Positions 26,801-35,613 of a stretch of 64,000 bases of DNA are shown one piece after another. A program made the translations under genes and the position numbers. The notes under the pieces are model-generated. The model was not told where the DNA came from and did not search any database. It saw only the letters and a list, made by a program, of their open reading frames with translations. The first letter of the stretch is position 1; each line of letters begins with the position of its first letter. This DNA comes from Indolivaga capnocytophagoides DSM 22835. GTDB lineage: Bacteria > Bacteroidota > Bacteroidia > Bacteroidales > Dysgonomonadaceae. The DNA lies in NCBI RefSeq assembly GCF_000426485.1, contig NZ_AUFL01000014.1, positions 1-64,000 on the forward strand, in the 5' to 3' direction.

Positions 26801-27169
26801 GCCGTTGATATTGAAAGATACTTTTAGATTTTCGGAGCTTGCAGGATTGGTCTGTGGGTTAGTTCCTGTTTTGTATCTCAACTCCAGCTTTGCAGTCTTA
26901 ATATACAGATAACCGTCTTTAGTTTCGCTGGTATAGGCAGGTACTGGTAAGTTTCTGTTTATGACAATGAAAGAGGCTCTGTCTTCGAATTGTTTAGAGT
27001 CACTCCATTCCATTCTTACCATTTCGGGCGTTAGAACTGTAAATCTCATATTCCCCGAGATAACAATTGCCCGAGGATCGGCGATAGGATTGTCTTTGCT
27101 GTGAACCTGAATAGATAAGACCAGAAGAAGAAACAAAAATGTTGTAGCTCTTTTTAAGATTGAGATCAT
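23810..27169 (-). CDS. GH31 alpha-glycosidase fused to SusE/F-like domains
   Basis: 1119 aa, signal peptide (about 1-24). Residues about 25-760 are a GH31 enzyme: putative nucleophile Asp380 in WWLDWQQW, acid Asp437 in FSGDTWATF, plus RSHATNAPH and a C-terminal DUF5110-like region. Instead of ending there, about 350 further residues follow: a helical linker, then two immunoglobulin-like domains (LWITGSAIPG..., about 900, and LFIVGGATKSGWDSG, about 1000) like the starch-binding repeats of SusE/SusF. The nucleophile context differs from the usual WxDMxE. A glucan- or xyloglucan-type alpha-glycoside is likely. A degenerate AGGTC palindrome at 27291 lies 122 bases upstream. Confidence 0.85.
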   Translation of the reverse strand: MISILKRATTFLFLLLVLSIQVHSKDNPIADPRAIVISGNMRFTVLTPEMVRMEWSDSKQFEDRASFIVINRNLPVPAYTSETKDGYLYIKTAKLELRYKTGTNPQTNPASSENLKVSFNINGIPTYWFPGKKDPLNLKGTSRTLDHSKGDNMRSVMEDGLLSRSGWALIDESKPNGDTSKSLLLENQGGDFEWVAQRKPGNSIDWYFMAYGNDYKKALLDFTKVGGKIPMPPLYSLGYWYSKYDRYTEQDFKDIVNEIQQNDIPIDVMVVDMDWHYAGDKRDAGRGGWTGWTWNKSLFPDPKEFLGWLHSKNLKVTMNLHPADGIAPDEDNFKTLANDLGLPNDKTIKWNIENQKFYKYFFQDILRPHENIGADFWWLDWQQWLIAPEMADLGNTFWLNHVYYNDMRINRPERRPMIFHRWGGLGNHRYPIGFSGDTWATFPTLAFQVYFNSTASNVAYGYWSHDLGGHNQSGPNDPELYLRWIQFGVFSPVTRSHATNAPHIERRIWKYPNFSSMRDALKLRYALIPYIYTYARKAYDTGESICRPLYYDSPQENEAYKQETSYMFGDEILVSPIVTASEDAIGTSDKYFWLPEGRWMEAETGNILDGNRKYLRSFAQNEIPFYYKEGSVIPMYPDNIKHLKQRPDTLVIQFIPGESGSFSFYEDEGDNEKYKYEKYTTTKITQQTNVLEGVYTIHAREGAFDNMPVKRSYELKLLSILPPKRIIVDGKVYNYSKLPKQGYWTYDSKQLAVCINIPQKNCKIKTQVLVDYDANQSGSKNLIVGKMGQLSRLVQCNDSLKLKIGSQMPVLFTKLVETRNRIGENPLNMTAELQYFETKLGTAFDQLSAIGNAPVDEIRAWKNFILEDKKVPNPDLGNSYKKLVPGYDWDGSNLWITGSAIPGNVAILTEDPVQSPGYFGYHGKLQPGEFKMINTPTVQPNTKYYVPASEEENATGTSLISVTDRTDIPGWHVSIADNYYKIKINVIANTLSGEIFNARDDLFIVGGATKSGWDSGRSIRLKKDLNNPNLFVFSGVLGEYGSGNDRNMFKLLGQPEWGPISFHSKTPKKKLPEFEYIYENLPGDNKWSVDAEKLGLYEIKVDLLEETIRSKYIDSSEKP

Positions 27170-27290
27170 ATTTGTTGATTTTTAGTCTGATGATTTGAAA
27201 ATATTTTCATAGTTTATTTTGATTAAGTAACAGAAGGTATTGAATGACATATTTCAATGCTATAATTTATGTTTTTATAGTCCATAAAAA

Positions 27291-27301
27291 GGTCTCAGAT
27301 C
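27291..27301. promoter_or_regulatory. Degenerate copy of the AGGTC-N3-GACCT palindrome
   Basis: GGTCTCAGATC, one base off GGTCTCAGACC, preceded by AAAAA. It is the only notable motif in the 411-base non-coding stretch 27170-27580, which should also contain the promoter of the GH31/GH43 operon; no TAnnTTTG box is evident. Confidence 0.35.
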
Positions 27302-27580
27302 TTGAGGTTGTAATTATTCCTTGTATTTATATCTATACATGTTTGATAGCAAAAAATACTTAAATCAAAAATAGTCTTATTGCTCCAGATACAGAGGTAT
27401 AGTTTTTGTCAATTTCATGTAATTTTTAGCCAATAGCCAATAAAAGTGGAGTGTTTTGTAGTAGTTCTCAGGTAGTTTCTGAAATGATTTGTTTATAGAA
27501 TATTAGATAGGTGAGTTGTGAAAAGGATGTGAAGTTATTCAGCAATAGTGTACAAATGGACATTCAGATGCTTAATAGAA

Positions 27581-27612
27581 AAAATGCTCTCCGAAGCCAC
27601 GAAGAGCATTTT
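27581..27612 (-). terminator. Terminator of the GH31 gene 27617-30082
   Basis: AAAATGCTCT (27581-27590) pairs perfectly with AGAGCATTTT (27603-27612). On the minus strand it lies 5 bases after the stop and runs into a T-rich tail. Confidence 0.8.
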
Positions 27613-27616
27613 ATTT

Positions 27617-30082
27617 TTAGAATTTTATTTTTTGAATTTTACCATTATATGAAATGGTTTTATGCGAAAACTGGCTTTTTCTGTTGTTTTCGAATACAAT
27701 TAATCTGAATTGGCGAGACTTGAGCATGCCGGGGAAATCCCCTTCTCTGTTGCTTATAGTCAGAGTTTTTGAAGCATCATTCCAGTCGAATTTTATCGTG
27801 GAATAAATGCCTTTTTCATAATTATAGTTGTCATTTTCATCTTCATATAATGTAAAGCTTCCATTGGATCCCGGGTAGATACGTATTTCAATATCTTCCC
27901 ATTTCTTTTCGGTTGCATATTGTACAGCCGGTCCGATGGGAAGTATAGATCCTGCCCGGATATATAAAGGTATTATATCGATAGAGGTTTCTTTGGTGAT
28001 TTCTTGTCCTCCACTGAATCTTTCATTTGTCCAGAAATCATACCAGATTGATCCTTCGGGCAAATATAATGTCTTAGATTTTTTCGAGGTAAAATCGACA
28101 ACAGTAGACTTTTCCTGAGCAATAGTCTGGTCTCTGTCCCATCCGTCTGTTTCGTTTACCTTCACAACTGTCTCGGGAGTATATTGAGCTTTTATAACGG
28201 GAGCCACTAGAATTGATTTGCCAAACATATACTGGTCATTCATATCCCAGACTTTCTTATCATTAGCGAAATCCATAACTAATGCACGCATAAAGCTAGA
28301 TTGATTTTTGGTTACATCCCATGATGTGGAATAAATATACGGCAGCAGCGAATAACGAAGATGAATAGCCTTTTCGATAGCGTCATAAACAGGCTCACCT
28401 TTTTTTCCGAAATAATATATCTCTCGTTTGAGATCTGTACCGTGAGAACGCATCATCGGAGTGAAAGCCCCTTGCTGTATCCAACGGATATACAATTCCT
28501 GAAACATCTGGTTTTGGGCAGCAGTACCATCATTCCATTTTTTATTGTAAGATCCTGCGAAAAATCCTCCGATATCAGCATTGAAGTTGGGATTTCCGGT
28601 AAGAGTAAAATTTAATCCTGCGGGAATCTGATTTCTAAATGATTCCCAGGATGATCCTATGTCTCCCGACCATACATTGGCTCCGTAGCGTTGTTGTCCG
28701 GCAAAGCCCGACCGGGTCAGGATAAATACGCGCTTGTCTGAAGACTTTGCCCGCTGATGGTCATACACACCACCTACAGTCAACAGAGGATAAGCATTGC
28801 GTACCTTACGAAATGAGCCCAAATAAGTTTTTGTATCAAAGTCTTCAGATTTGAAGTCGAGATGATCGGGTTCTGTTGAATCCATCCACCAACCATCTAT
28901 TTTCATGTCATGCAGGTGGTTCAGATATTTCCAGTATATATTACGGGCAGTAGGACTGTAAGCATCGTATACTCTTACTCCCGAAGGGTAATCCATATTG
29001 GGAGGCCAGCTTTCGAGCCCAGACTGAGGCCATGTAGAGAAATTAAATAACAATCCTTTTTCGTTGAGTTCTTTGTATTGCTTTGTCTGGGGACCGAATG
29101 AAGACCATATAGATATGATCATATGAGCGTTTTTTGCATGTACTTCGTCTATCATTTGCTGAGGATTCTGAAATTCAGGATTTAAGAAATCCATGGCATT
29201 CCATAAATAGTTATTTCCCCAATACTGCCAATCCTGAATAATACCATCGAGAGGTACTCCGAGTTCACGATATTTATTAACAACCTCTAAAAGTTCGTGC
29301 TGGCTTTTGTAACGCTCGCGGCTTTGCCAGAATCCATAAGTCCATAAAGGAAACATCGGAACCTGCCCTGTCAGGGTACGCATTTGTGCTATAACTCCGT
29401 CGGCATTTCCGCCGTACATAAAGTAGTAGTCGATACAGTCTCCGACTTCCGACTGGAAAGATGTTCCATCGGGGTTATCTTCGAATTTTGTCGGAGAATA
29501 GTTGTCCCAAAACAGCCCGTATCCTTTTACCGATTGGATAAATGTTACCACATCTTCCACATTGCCTTGTACAAGCTGTTTGGTTTGATTACGCTGCGAC
29601 ATTTTTCCATTCTGAAGAATTCCCAGTCCATAAACAGCTTCTTCTTTCTCTAATGCGAAAGATTGTTTTACAGAGAATGTTTTGGTTCCTGCATCATTGA
29701 AATCAATAAAATCAGGAGTCTTGTTCTCTTGTAATAAAGGTTTTGCTTTGATATCAGAGAAAGATATCTTTCCGGTTTTTAAGTTTAATAAAACTTCTAT
29801 CCGTTTGCTTTTAAGTACCAGATCGTCATTTTTCTTATTCACGGTAAATGCTATAGTCTGAGGTTTTTCAATTACCGAAAGGCTCTCTTTGTTGTATTGC
29901 CAACCTTCAGGGGATTTTATGACCCTTATGGTTGATGGATTGTAAAACCGGAGTTCAATATCAATCTTGTTGATCGTTGTTTTAACTCCGTTCGCTGTTT
30001 TTTCATAGCTTTGTTGTGCTGTAATGATCAGATTGATACATAATAACAGCACTAAAAATGAAAGTCTTTTGATTCTTTTCAT
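27617..30082 (-). CDS. GH31 glycosidase, alpha-xylosidase-like
   Basis: 821 aa with signal peptide (about 1-22, ending ITAQQ). N-terminal galactose-mutarotase-like domain, then the GH31 barrel with nucleophile Asp401 in WWMDSTEPD and acid Asp474 in WSGDIGSSW, then DUF5110-like C terminus. The WWMDSTEPD form and the GVYDHQR segment resemble GH31 alpha-xylosidases, but the PA14 insert found in the Bacteroides xyloglucan enzyme is missing. An alpha-glucosidase remains possible. The gene is in the same strand and block as the AraC-type regulator upstream (30171-32726), which may control it. Confidence 0.85.
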   Translation of the reverse strand: MKRIKRLSFLVLLLCINLIITAQQSYEKTANGVKTTINKIDIELRFYNPSTIRVIKSPEGWQYNKESLSVIEKPQTIAFTVNKKNDDLVLKSKRIEVLLNLKTGKISFSDIKAKPLLQENKTPDFIDFNDAGTKTFSVKQSFALEKEEAVYGLGILQNGKMSQRNQTKQLVQGNVEDVVTFIQSVKGYGLFWDNYSPTKFEDNPDGTSFQSEVGDCIDYYFMYGGNADGVIAQMRTLTGQVPMFPLWTYGFWQSRERYKSQHELLEVVNKYRELGVPLDGIIQDWQYWGNNYLWNAMDFLNPEFQNPQQMIDEVHAKNAHMIISIWSSFGPQTKQYKELNEKGLLFNFSTWPQSGLESWPPNMDYPSGVRVYDAYSPTARNIYWKYLNHLHDMKIDGWWMDSTEPDHLDFKSEDFDTKTYLGSFRKVRNAYPLLTVGGVYDHQRAKSSDKRVFILTRSGFAGQQRYGANVWSGDIGSSWESFRNQIPAGLNFTLTGNPNFNADIGGFFAGSYNKKWNDGTAAQNQMFQELYIRWIQQGAFTPMMRSHGTDLKREIYYFGKKGEPVYDAIEKAIHLRYSLLPYIYSTSWDVTKNQSSFMRALVMDFANDKKVWDMNDQYMFGKSILVAPVIKAQYTPETVVKVNETDGWDRDQTIAQEKSTVVDFTSKKSKTLYLPEGSIWYDFWTNERFSGGQEITKETSIDIIPLYIRAGSILPIGPAVQYATEKKWEDIEIRIYPGSNGSFTLYEDENDNYNYEKGIYSTIKFDWNDASKTLTISNREGDFPGMLKSRQFRLIVFENNRKSQFSHKTISYNGKIQKIKF

Positions 30083-30170
30083 GGTTGCGTTTTTGGATAA
30101 TAAATTGTTGAGACAAAATTATCGTAAGTGTAAAAGTCTGTAACAACAACCATGTTGAAACAAATGGTAA

Positions 30171-32726
30171 TTATGTTGTTTTTCTTGTTTTTTCCGCATA
30201 TTCAGTGGGGCGGCAGCCGTACATTTCCTGAAAACATTTACTTAGATAGCTGCCACTGCTGAATCCTACTTTATCGGCTATTTCGGCTATACTGAGCTCT
30301 TCTTCCAAAATGAGTTGGGCTGCCTTTTGAAGACGGATATTCCGGATAAAAAGAGACGGCGATTTGTCTAATAATGCAATAAGTTTGCGATACAGACCTG
30401 TTCTGTCCATACATAAGTCACGGCTGAGTGTTTCGACGGAGTAGTTTGGTTCATCAAGGTTTTTCTCAACAAGTTCTATTGCCCGGGACAGAAATTTATT
30501 ATCTGCTGTACTTGGGTTCTTATTACTCTCGGGAAGTATTTCTTCTGATGTATTTTTTGTGTCGTTTGATTCTTTTTCCGCTTCAAGGATGTTGCATTGC
30601 TCTATCAGGTTTCGAATTCTGAGAAGGAGCATATCTTCTTTGTGTTGACGTTCGATTCTTTTTCGGCTGATCCGGATATACAGGTAGATGAACGAGAAAG
30701 TACCAATGACGAACAATGCCGCATATAGAGTGTAAGCGATGCCGGTTTTCCACCATGGAGCATGTATTGTTATTTTTAATTGCGTAACATCTCCTTTCCA
30801 TTGATGATTATTTGAGGAAGCCATTACTTTGAGGGTATATTTTCCGTGGGGAAGATTGGTATATGAAATTCGTAAAATCCCATCAGAATCCTTATTATAG
30901 GCATCTTTAACGATCTCGCGCCAATCGGAATCGACTCCTTCCAACTGATAACGGTAATAGGTCTGGGATGGATTTTGATAATTTATTCCGGAAAATTCGA
31001 ATGTAAGGAAGTTTTGATTATAAGAAAGATCTATTTCTTTAGTATAAGGCGGTGTTGAAGATAAAATAACATGGTGGCTGTAGGATTTTCCGGCTTCTAT
31101 TTTTTCGCCATGCAAAAAGAAGTTCGTGAATACCGGACGAAAAGGCAGTTCAGCGTAGGAGATTTGCCGGGGATTTAGAATATTGAATCCGTTGATCCCT
31201 CCGAAATAGAGTAATCCGTCTGAACTTTCCATGACTGCTCCGTCGGTGTATTCGCCGTCTAAAGTTCCGTCAAACGAGTTGAATTTCAGAAAATGGATCT
31301 TTCCGTTCGACATATTTATTTCGGCTTTTGATATGCCGTAACTGGTCGTTATCCATACAGAATGACTTCGGTCTTCGAGTATACCATGGATAAAATTATT
31401 AGAGAGACCGTTTTCTGTATAGAAAATCTCTTCTTTTTTTCCGGGTCTGTCCAGCTTCAATCCATCTGCTGTTCCTTCCCATTTCCAACCCCGGCTGTCG
31501 TAGAGGAATGTATTATCGGCAGATCTGTTGAGCTTGTTCAAAATGTCTTCCGGTAGTATATTCTGTGAAATATTGAGCAGTCTTTTGTCACTTTCCGAAG
31601 TAGAATATTTATAGATGCCAAAATTACTTTTGATGTATATATTTCCGGCTTTATCTTCCGCAAACGAATATACGATAAGGTTTTTTATTTGCTGTTTGTC
31701 AGAAAAATACGCAGCTCCTATATAAGAGAACTTGTATCTCGATGGATGATAATACAATAATCCCTGATTGATTGTACCTAACCAAAAACCTCCTTGCCTG
31801 TCATAAAAAAGAGTACTTATTTCGGTCTCGATTATTTTACCGTCCACCATTTTTAATGTAGGTCGGTATTCTTTTTTATGATTCAGCAAATCTATTACCC
31901 AAAAGCCGGATGGACAACTGATATATGCTATATTTTCTTTGATAACTAATGTATTAAGGGTGTAATCTGTTTCGAGGAGTTTAGTCCATGCTTGTGTCTT
32001 GGTATTAAAAAAGAAGAAACCGCCTTTAGATCCGTTTTTGAGTTGATAGAAGCCGTTGGCTTCATTTACAACTAAAGATGTATTTCGGAAAAAAGAACTT
32101 TCTTTGTCTGAATAGGCGGTTTTACTGAATATCTTATTCTTTGTTTTCAGGTTATAGCATACAATCTCTCCCGAATCGTAAAATAAGTATAGATGATTCT
32201 TGTCTGCATCCAAATCCTGTAATTGTACCGAATGCTTGTTTATATTTATTTCGTAATCCGATCCGTCTATACTCAGAATACCCGAGTGTAGCAGCCACAG
32301 ACGTTGCTCAGAGTCTATAAATATATCTTCGACAGGGTATTTGATACCTCTATTGGTGAAAAATTTGTTGAGATCCGGGATGTATTGTTCCCGAACAAGA
32401 TCGACACACATCAATTTGTGGGTATCTTTTATCCAGAGCAGTGAATCTTTACTTTGATAAATCCTGTAAAATCCGTTGTATTCTCTTAGTGGGTAAATGT
32501 GCCGAGATGTGCGGTGAATATATTTAAAATATGCTCCGTCGTATAAGTTAAGGTTTCCACTTGTGGTGAAAACCATTCTCCCATCGGGAAGTTGAAGAAT
32601 ATAACGTATCTGATTGTCGCTTAACCCATGAGAGACTTCAATCGGGGTATATACAAAATCACCAGCCCAACAGGTAAGAATTGCCAGAAGAGACAAAAGG
32701 GTTATTCTTACTCGTCGGTTCATCAT
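30171..32726 (-). CDS. Membrane sensor-regulator: propeller, Y_Y_Y, AraC HTH, no kinase
   Basis: 851 aa. Signal peptide, then a periplasmic beta-propeller (about 25-560) with two-component-regulator propeller phrases (GLSDNQIRYILQLPDGRMVF, LSNNFIHGILEDRSHSVWITTSYG). A Y_Y_Y domain (about 565-650, YRYQLEGVDSDWREI), one transmembrane helix (about 655-680), a short cytoplasmic linker and an AraC-type DNA-binding domain (about 745-851, ending with IADKVGFSSGSYLSKCFQEMYGCRPTEY) follow. Classical hybrid two-component systems of about 1300-1400 aa have a kinase and receiver between membrane helix and HTH; both are absent here. It should signal directly from glycan binding to DNA, like a one-component regulator. 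Likely target: the GH31/GH43 genes beside it. Confidence 0.85.
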   Translation of the reverse strand: MMNRRVRITLLSLLAILTCWAGDFVYTPIEVSHGLSDNQIRYILQLPDGRMVFTTSGNLNLYDGAYFKYIHRTSRHIYPLREYNGFYRIYQSKDSLLWIKDTHKLMCVDLVREQYIPDLNKFFTNRGIKYPVEDIFIDSEQRLWLLHSGILSIDGSDYEININKHSVQLQDLDADKNHLYLFYDSGEIVCYNLKTKNKIFSKTAYSDKESSFFRNTSLVVNEANGFYQLKNGSKGGFFFFNTKTQAWTKLLETDYTLNTLVIKENIAYISCPSGFWVIDLLNHKKEYRPTLKMVDGKIIETEISTLFYDRQGGFWLGTINQGLLYYHPSRYKFSYIGAAYFSDKQQIKNLIVYSFAEDKAGNIYIKSNFGIYKYSTSESDKRLLNISQNILPEDILNKLNRSADNTFLYDSRGWKWEGTADGLKLDRPGKKEEIFYTENGLSNNFIHGILEDRSHSVWITTSYGISKAEINMSNGKIHFLKFNSFDGTLDGEYTDGAVMESSDGLLYFGGINGFNILNPRQISYAELPFRPVFTNFFLHGEKIEAGKSYSHHVILSSTPPYTKEIDLSYNQNFLTFEFSGINYQNPSQTYYRYQLEGVDSDWREIVKDAYNKDSDGILRISYTNLPHGKYTLKVMASSNNHQWKGDVTQLKITIHAPWWKTGIAYTLYAALFVIGTFSFIYLYIRISRKRIERQHKEDMLLLRIRNLIEQCNILEAEKESNDTKNTSEEILPESNKNPSTADNKFLSRAIELVEKNLDEPNYSVETLSRDLCMDRTGLYRKLIALLDKSPSLFIRNIRLQKAAQLILEEELSIAEIADKVGFSSGSYLSKCFQEMYGCRPTEYAEKTRKTT

Positions 32727-32778
32727 TCAGATATAAAGGTTTATGGTATTTAAACAGTTACTTAAAATATGGAGAAAT

Positions 32779-32786
32779 CAAATATA
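32779..32786 (-). promoter_or_regulatory. Candidate -7 element for the AraC-type regulator
   Basis: On the minus strand this reads TATATTTG (TAnnTTTG), 52 bases upstream of the ATG at 32726. Single box only. Confidence 0.35.
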
Positions 32787-32868
32787 AGCATTTTATTAGA
32801 AAACCGCCTTTTCGTCTCATAAAAAGCCTGCTTGGTCTCATTTTTTACAGCACTGATGGTTAAGAGTT

Positions 32869-32876
32869 TACTTTTG
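32869..32876 (+). promoter_or_regulatory. Candidate -7 element for the small ORF at 32902
   Basis: TACTTTTG matches TAnnTTTG and lies 25 bases before the ATG at 32902, supporting that the small frame is expressed. Confidence 0.45.
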
Positions 32877-32901
32877 AAACAATTAAAAAAATAACTATCT
32901 A

Positions 32902-33084
32902 ATGAATAAACGTGAATTATTAGCAGAAATATCAACTATGTCTGAGGTGGATACAGTCGATTGCGAAAAAGTGATAGATGCTCTGGAAAAAGTTTTGCAA
33001 CGCGAGTTCAGCTCATCCGGATTATCGAGAGCCTTTGAGAAGTTTTGTAGCCTTATTAAAATGTTTAAAATTAAAATGATATGA
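32902..33084 (+). CDS. Small protein, HU/IHF N-terminal-like
   Basis: 60 aa. The opening MNKRELLAEISTMSEVDTVDCEKVIDALEKVL resembles the N-terminal helix pair of HU/IHF DNA-binding proteins (NKxELIxxIA...VxxALxxVL). The chain stops at about two-thirds of the usual 90 aa and lacks the DNA-binding arm. It could be a degraded HU gene or a small regulator in its own right. A -7 promoter box sits 25 bases upstream. It lies between divergent transcription units: the AraC regulator to the left and a signalling operon to the right. No frameshifted HU remainder is visible after 33084. Confidence 0.4.
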   Translation: MNKRELLAEISTMSEVDTVDCEKVIDALEKVLQREFSSSGLSRAFEKFCSLIKMFKIKMI

Positions 33085-33179
33085 AATTAGGTTCTTCAAT
33101 CTATTTATTGATTTGGCAACTTGATTCTCAGTAAACAGTAAATAATAGGGCAGGCTACAATTCTTATCTAGGATCAAAT

Positions 33180-33300
33180 TGGCTTTTCTCTTTTTTATCT
33201 ATAAGGAAACAGAGGGTCAATACGAATATAAAGAAAAAAGTAACTTCTCAAAAAAGCAAAACGAATGTAACTTTTGTTACCTTTTTCATAAAATTCTCAG
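33180..33300 (+). repeat. Dispersed intergenic repeat, copy 2, with palindrome
   Basis: Aligns with the minus strand of 350-475 through TTTTTTATCTATA, a GGTCA block, AGAAAAAAGT and the palindrome GTAACTTTTGTTACC (33267-33281), then ATAAA. It occupies the centre of the 394-base gap between the small ORF and the signalling operon; the rest of the gap shows nothing recognisable. Confidence 0.45.
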
Positions 33301-33478
33301 AAACACAGGTGATAAATGAAAGTAAGAGTACAGATTGGTGTAAGTTTATCGATATAACGGTCTGTTTGCCTTTTAACTACTAATTTGCATTATATATTTA
33401 TCTTTACGCACACAGCGGTGACAGCGATTACTCTTACTTCTGCAAGATATTTTATTATCACAGAAGAATTTACTTAGC

Positions 33479-34522
33479 ATGGGAAAACAATCTTTTATAT
33501 ATAGATTTTTATTAGACCGTCATTTTAGGATATGGAGGTATATTGTCTTATGTCTCTTTTTCGTTATTGTATCGATTAATGAGGCTTTAGTGGGATATAT
33601 GGAGCTTATCCCCCATATAGGAGATAATATATATTGGGCTATAGGCGTGACAGTGTTAGTTTATATAATAAGTATACTCTTTTTTAGAAAATTAGTTATA
33701 AGCCATTTATTAAAAGGAAAATATCTCTTGTTTGCTGTTAGTGTTGTCCTGTGTGCCTTTTTATACACTTTTGTATCGAATGTCGTGTATGATCGGTATA
33801 TGGAAGATTATGATTTTTTTTCGAAGGCTATGTTGATTGATAACTTATCGGCTATATCGTTGTATATATTATGCATATTAGGAGTTATTATTCCTGTCTT
33901 TCTCCGAAATTGGGGCCTATCTAATGAGTACCTTAGTAAATTGAAGATAAAACAAGCATCATCGCGGGTAGAGCAGTTTAAAGAGCAGATTAATCCCCCT
34001 TCTTTTTTCAAAATATTGAACGAAAGCAAAAAAACTGTTATGACTGATCCAGATAAGGCTTCGGTTATCCTGATAAAATTGTCTCAATTACTCCGGTATC
34101 AGTTATACGATTGTAACAGGCTATTGGTTCTCCTAACAGCAGAGGTGTCTTTTTTACGAAATTTTCTCGAATTGGAAAGGCTGTTTTCTTCCCGATTCAA
34201 TTATAAGATAGAGACAGAAGGTAATATCAATGGAATTTTTGTTTTACCATCAATAATTTTGCCTTATGTACAAAGTGTAGTTAATAGCCTTGATCGGGAT
34301 AAGGAATATCTGGATATTGGGATTCAATTCTTAAATCGGGATGAAATAGTATCTATTATTGTCAAGACATCCGATATCAGCAATAATATTCTGTTGCAGA
34401 AAGAATTATTGAAAGTCAAAGAGCGGCTTGCTGCTTTGTACCGAAGCCGGTATATATTAACAATCGAAAAAGATATAATTCCCCAAACTACAGAGCTAAT
34501 CTTACAATTAAAGAAGGATTAA
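33479..34522 (+). CDS. Degenerate LytS-family membrane kinase homologue
   Basis: 347 aa. Four transmembrane helices (about 15-140) precede a His_kinase-type region. The conserved phospho-acceptor motif, normally QINPHFLFN, reads QINPPSFFK near residue 170, so the histidine is lost. The ATP-binding N-box (normally VENAxKH) is VVNSLDRD and no glycine-rich box is seen. It should be unable to phosphorylate and may be a sensor partner or decoy for the kinase encoded 4 bases downstream. The gene opens a plus-strand operon with that kinase and a LytTR regulator. The dispersed palindrome at 33267 lies about 200 bases upstream. Confidence 0.75.
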   Translation: MGKQSFIYRFLLDRHFRIWRYIVLCLFFVIVSINEALVGYMELIPHIGDNIYWAIGVTVLVYIISILFFRKLVISHLLKGKYLLFAVSVVLCAFLYTFVSNVVYDRYMEDYDFFSKAMLIDNLSAISLYILCILGVIIPVFLRNWGLSNEYLSKLKIKQASSRVEQFKEQINPPSFFKILNESKKTVMTDPDKASVILIKLSQLLRYQLYDCNRLLVLLTAEVSFLRNFLELERLFSSRFNYKIETEGNINGIFVLPSIILPYVQSVVNSLDRDKEYLDIGIQFLNRDEIVSIIVKTSDISNNILLQKELLKVKERLAALYRSRYILTIEKDIIPQTTELILQLKKD

Positions 34523-34526
34523 ATAC

Positions 34527-35613
34527 ATGAAGGTAAGTAGTTATAATAATATTATTGTCAATTTGTTGGTATCCCCCCGATATAGGATATTACGTCATTT
34601 AGTATTGTTTTTTTTCATTCTTGCTCTTTCGGTAGGATTTGTTTATGGTATGGAAGAACGAGGTTGGAGTGCGGGATTTTTTGAGCAATTAATTTATTTC
34701 TCTAGCTTTGGAATTCTATTCTGGCTTGCAAGCTGTCTCAATATATATGTATTGACCCCAAGATTATTGTTGAAAAATAAATGGTGGCTGTTTTTTCTAT
34801 CACTTGCGGTGCTTGTCTTATTCGTAATTACAATTATATTTATCATACAAATTACGAATATTGAATGGGAGGAAGATCCTTTGGATACGACTCATGCAAC
34901 TCCTTATGAGTATTTCAAAGCGGTAATAAATCTTTCGTCAGCTTTTCTGTCTTTTCTCCTTCTGTTTGCGGGTACATCCTCATTTGTTCTTTTCAAGTAT
35001 TGGATATTGGATATGCAGCAGTCCGAAGAATTGGAGTCGGAAACTTTACAAATGGAATTGAAATTATTAGAGAATCAAATCAATCCGCATTTTTTGTTCA
35101 ATATGCTCAACAATGCCAATATTATGATAAAAAAGGATCCGCATACCGCTTTACATATTATTGAGAAGCTTGAGGAAGGAGATGCTAAACTATCTTATGA
35201 ATGATAGTTTGAAAGAAAAAGTGTATTTACATGAGGAAGTCCTATTTTTGAGCGATTTTCTGGAACTTGAAAAAACACGAAGAGATTATTTTGATTATAC
35301 CGTTTCTATTGATGGGGATATGAATGATAAGCAGATATCACCATTATTATTTATTGCTTTTGTTGAAAATGCTGTAAAGCATAATCAGGACAGTCAGACA
35401 GCATCATATGTTAATATTTCGTTTAAAGTATCGAAAGAATGTCTGATATTTATCTGTAAAAATTCAATACCAGCTAATCTTCCCAATAAACAGCAAGCGG
35501 GAGGAATAGGATTGGTTAATATAAAACGACGATTAGACTTGTTATATAAAAGCAATTACCATTTAGAACAGACTAAAACAGATGTAAGTTACACCGTAAA
35601 GTTGAAGTTATGA
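34527..35613 (+). pseudogene. LytS-family sensor histidine kinase, frameshifted
   Basis: The first frame (34527-35204) encodes four transmembrane helices and the intact H-box NQINPHFLFN (about residue 182), and then stops. The second frame (to 35613) carries the N-box FVENAVKHNQDS and G-box GGIGLVNIKRRLDLLY. Removing one G at 35178-35179 (GAGGAAGGAGATG) fuses them as EKLEEMLNYLMNDSLKEKV, giving a normal kinase of about 361 aa. It overlaps the response regulator by ATGA at 35610. As sequenced, kinase activity would be lost. Mutation, phase variation or sequencing error are all possible. All boxes missing from its neighbour 33479-34522 are present here. Confidence 0.8.

Noticed and set aside
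35170-35185. Programmed frameshift in the LytS-like kinase
   Set aside because: GAGGAAGGAGATG contains no recognised slippery site, and removal of one G restores the family sequence; mutation or error is simpler.
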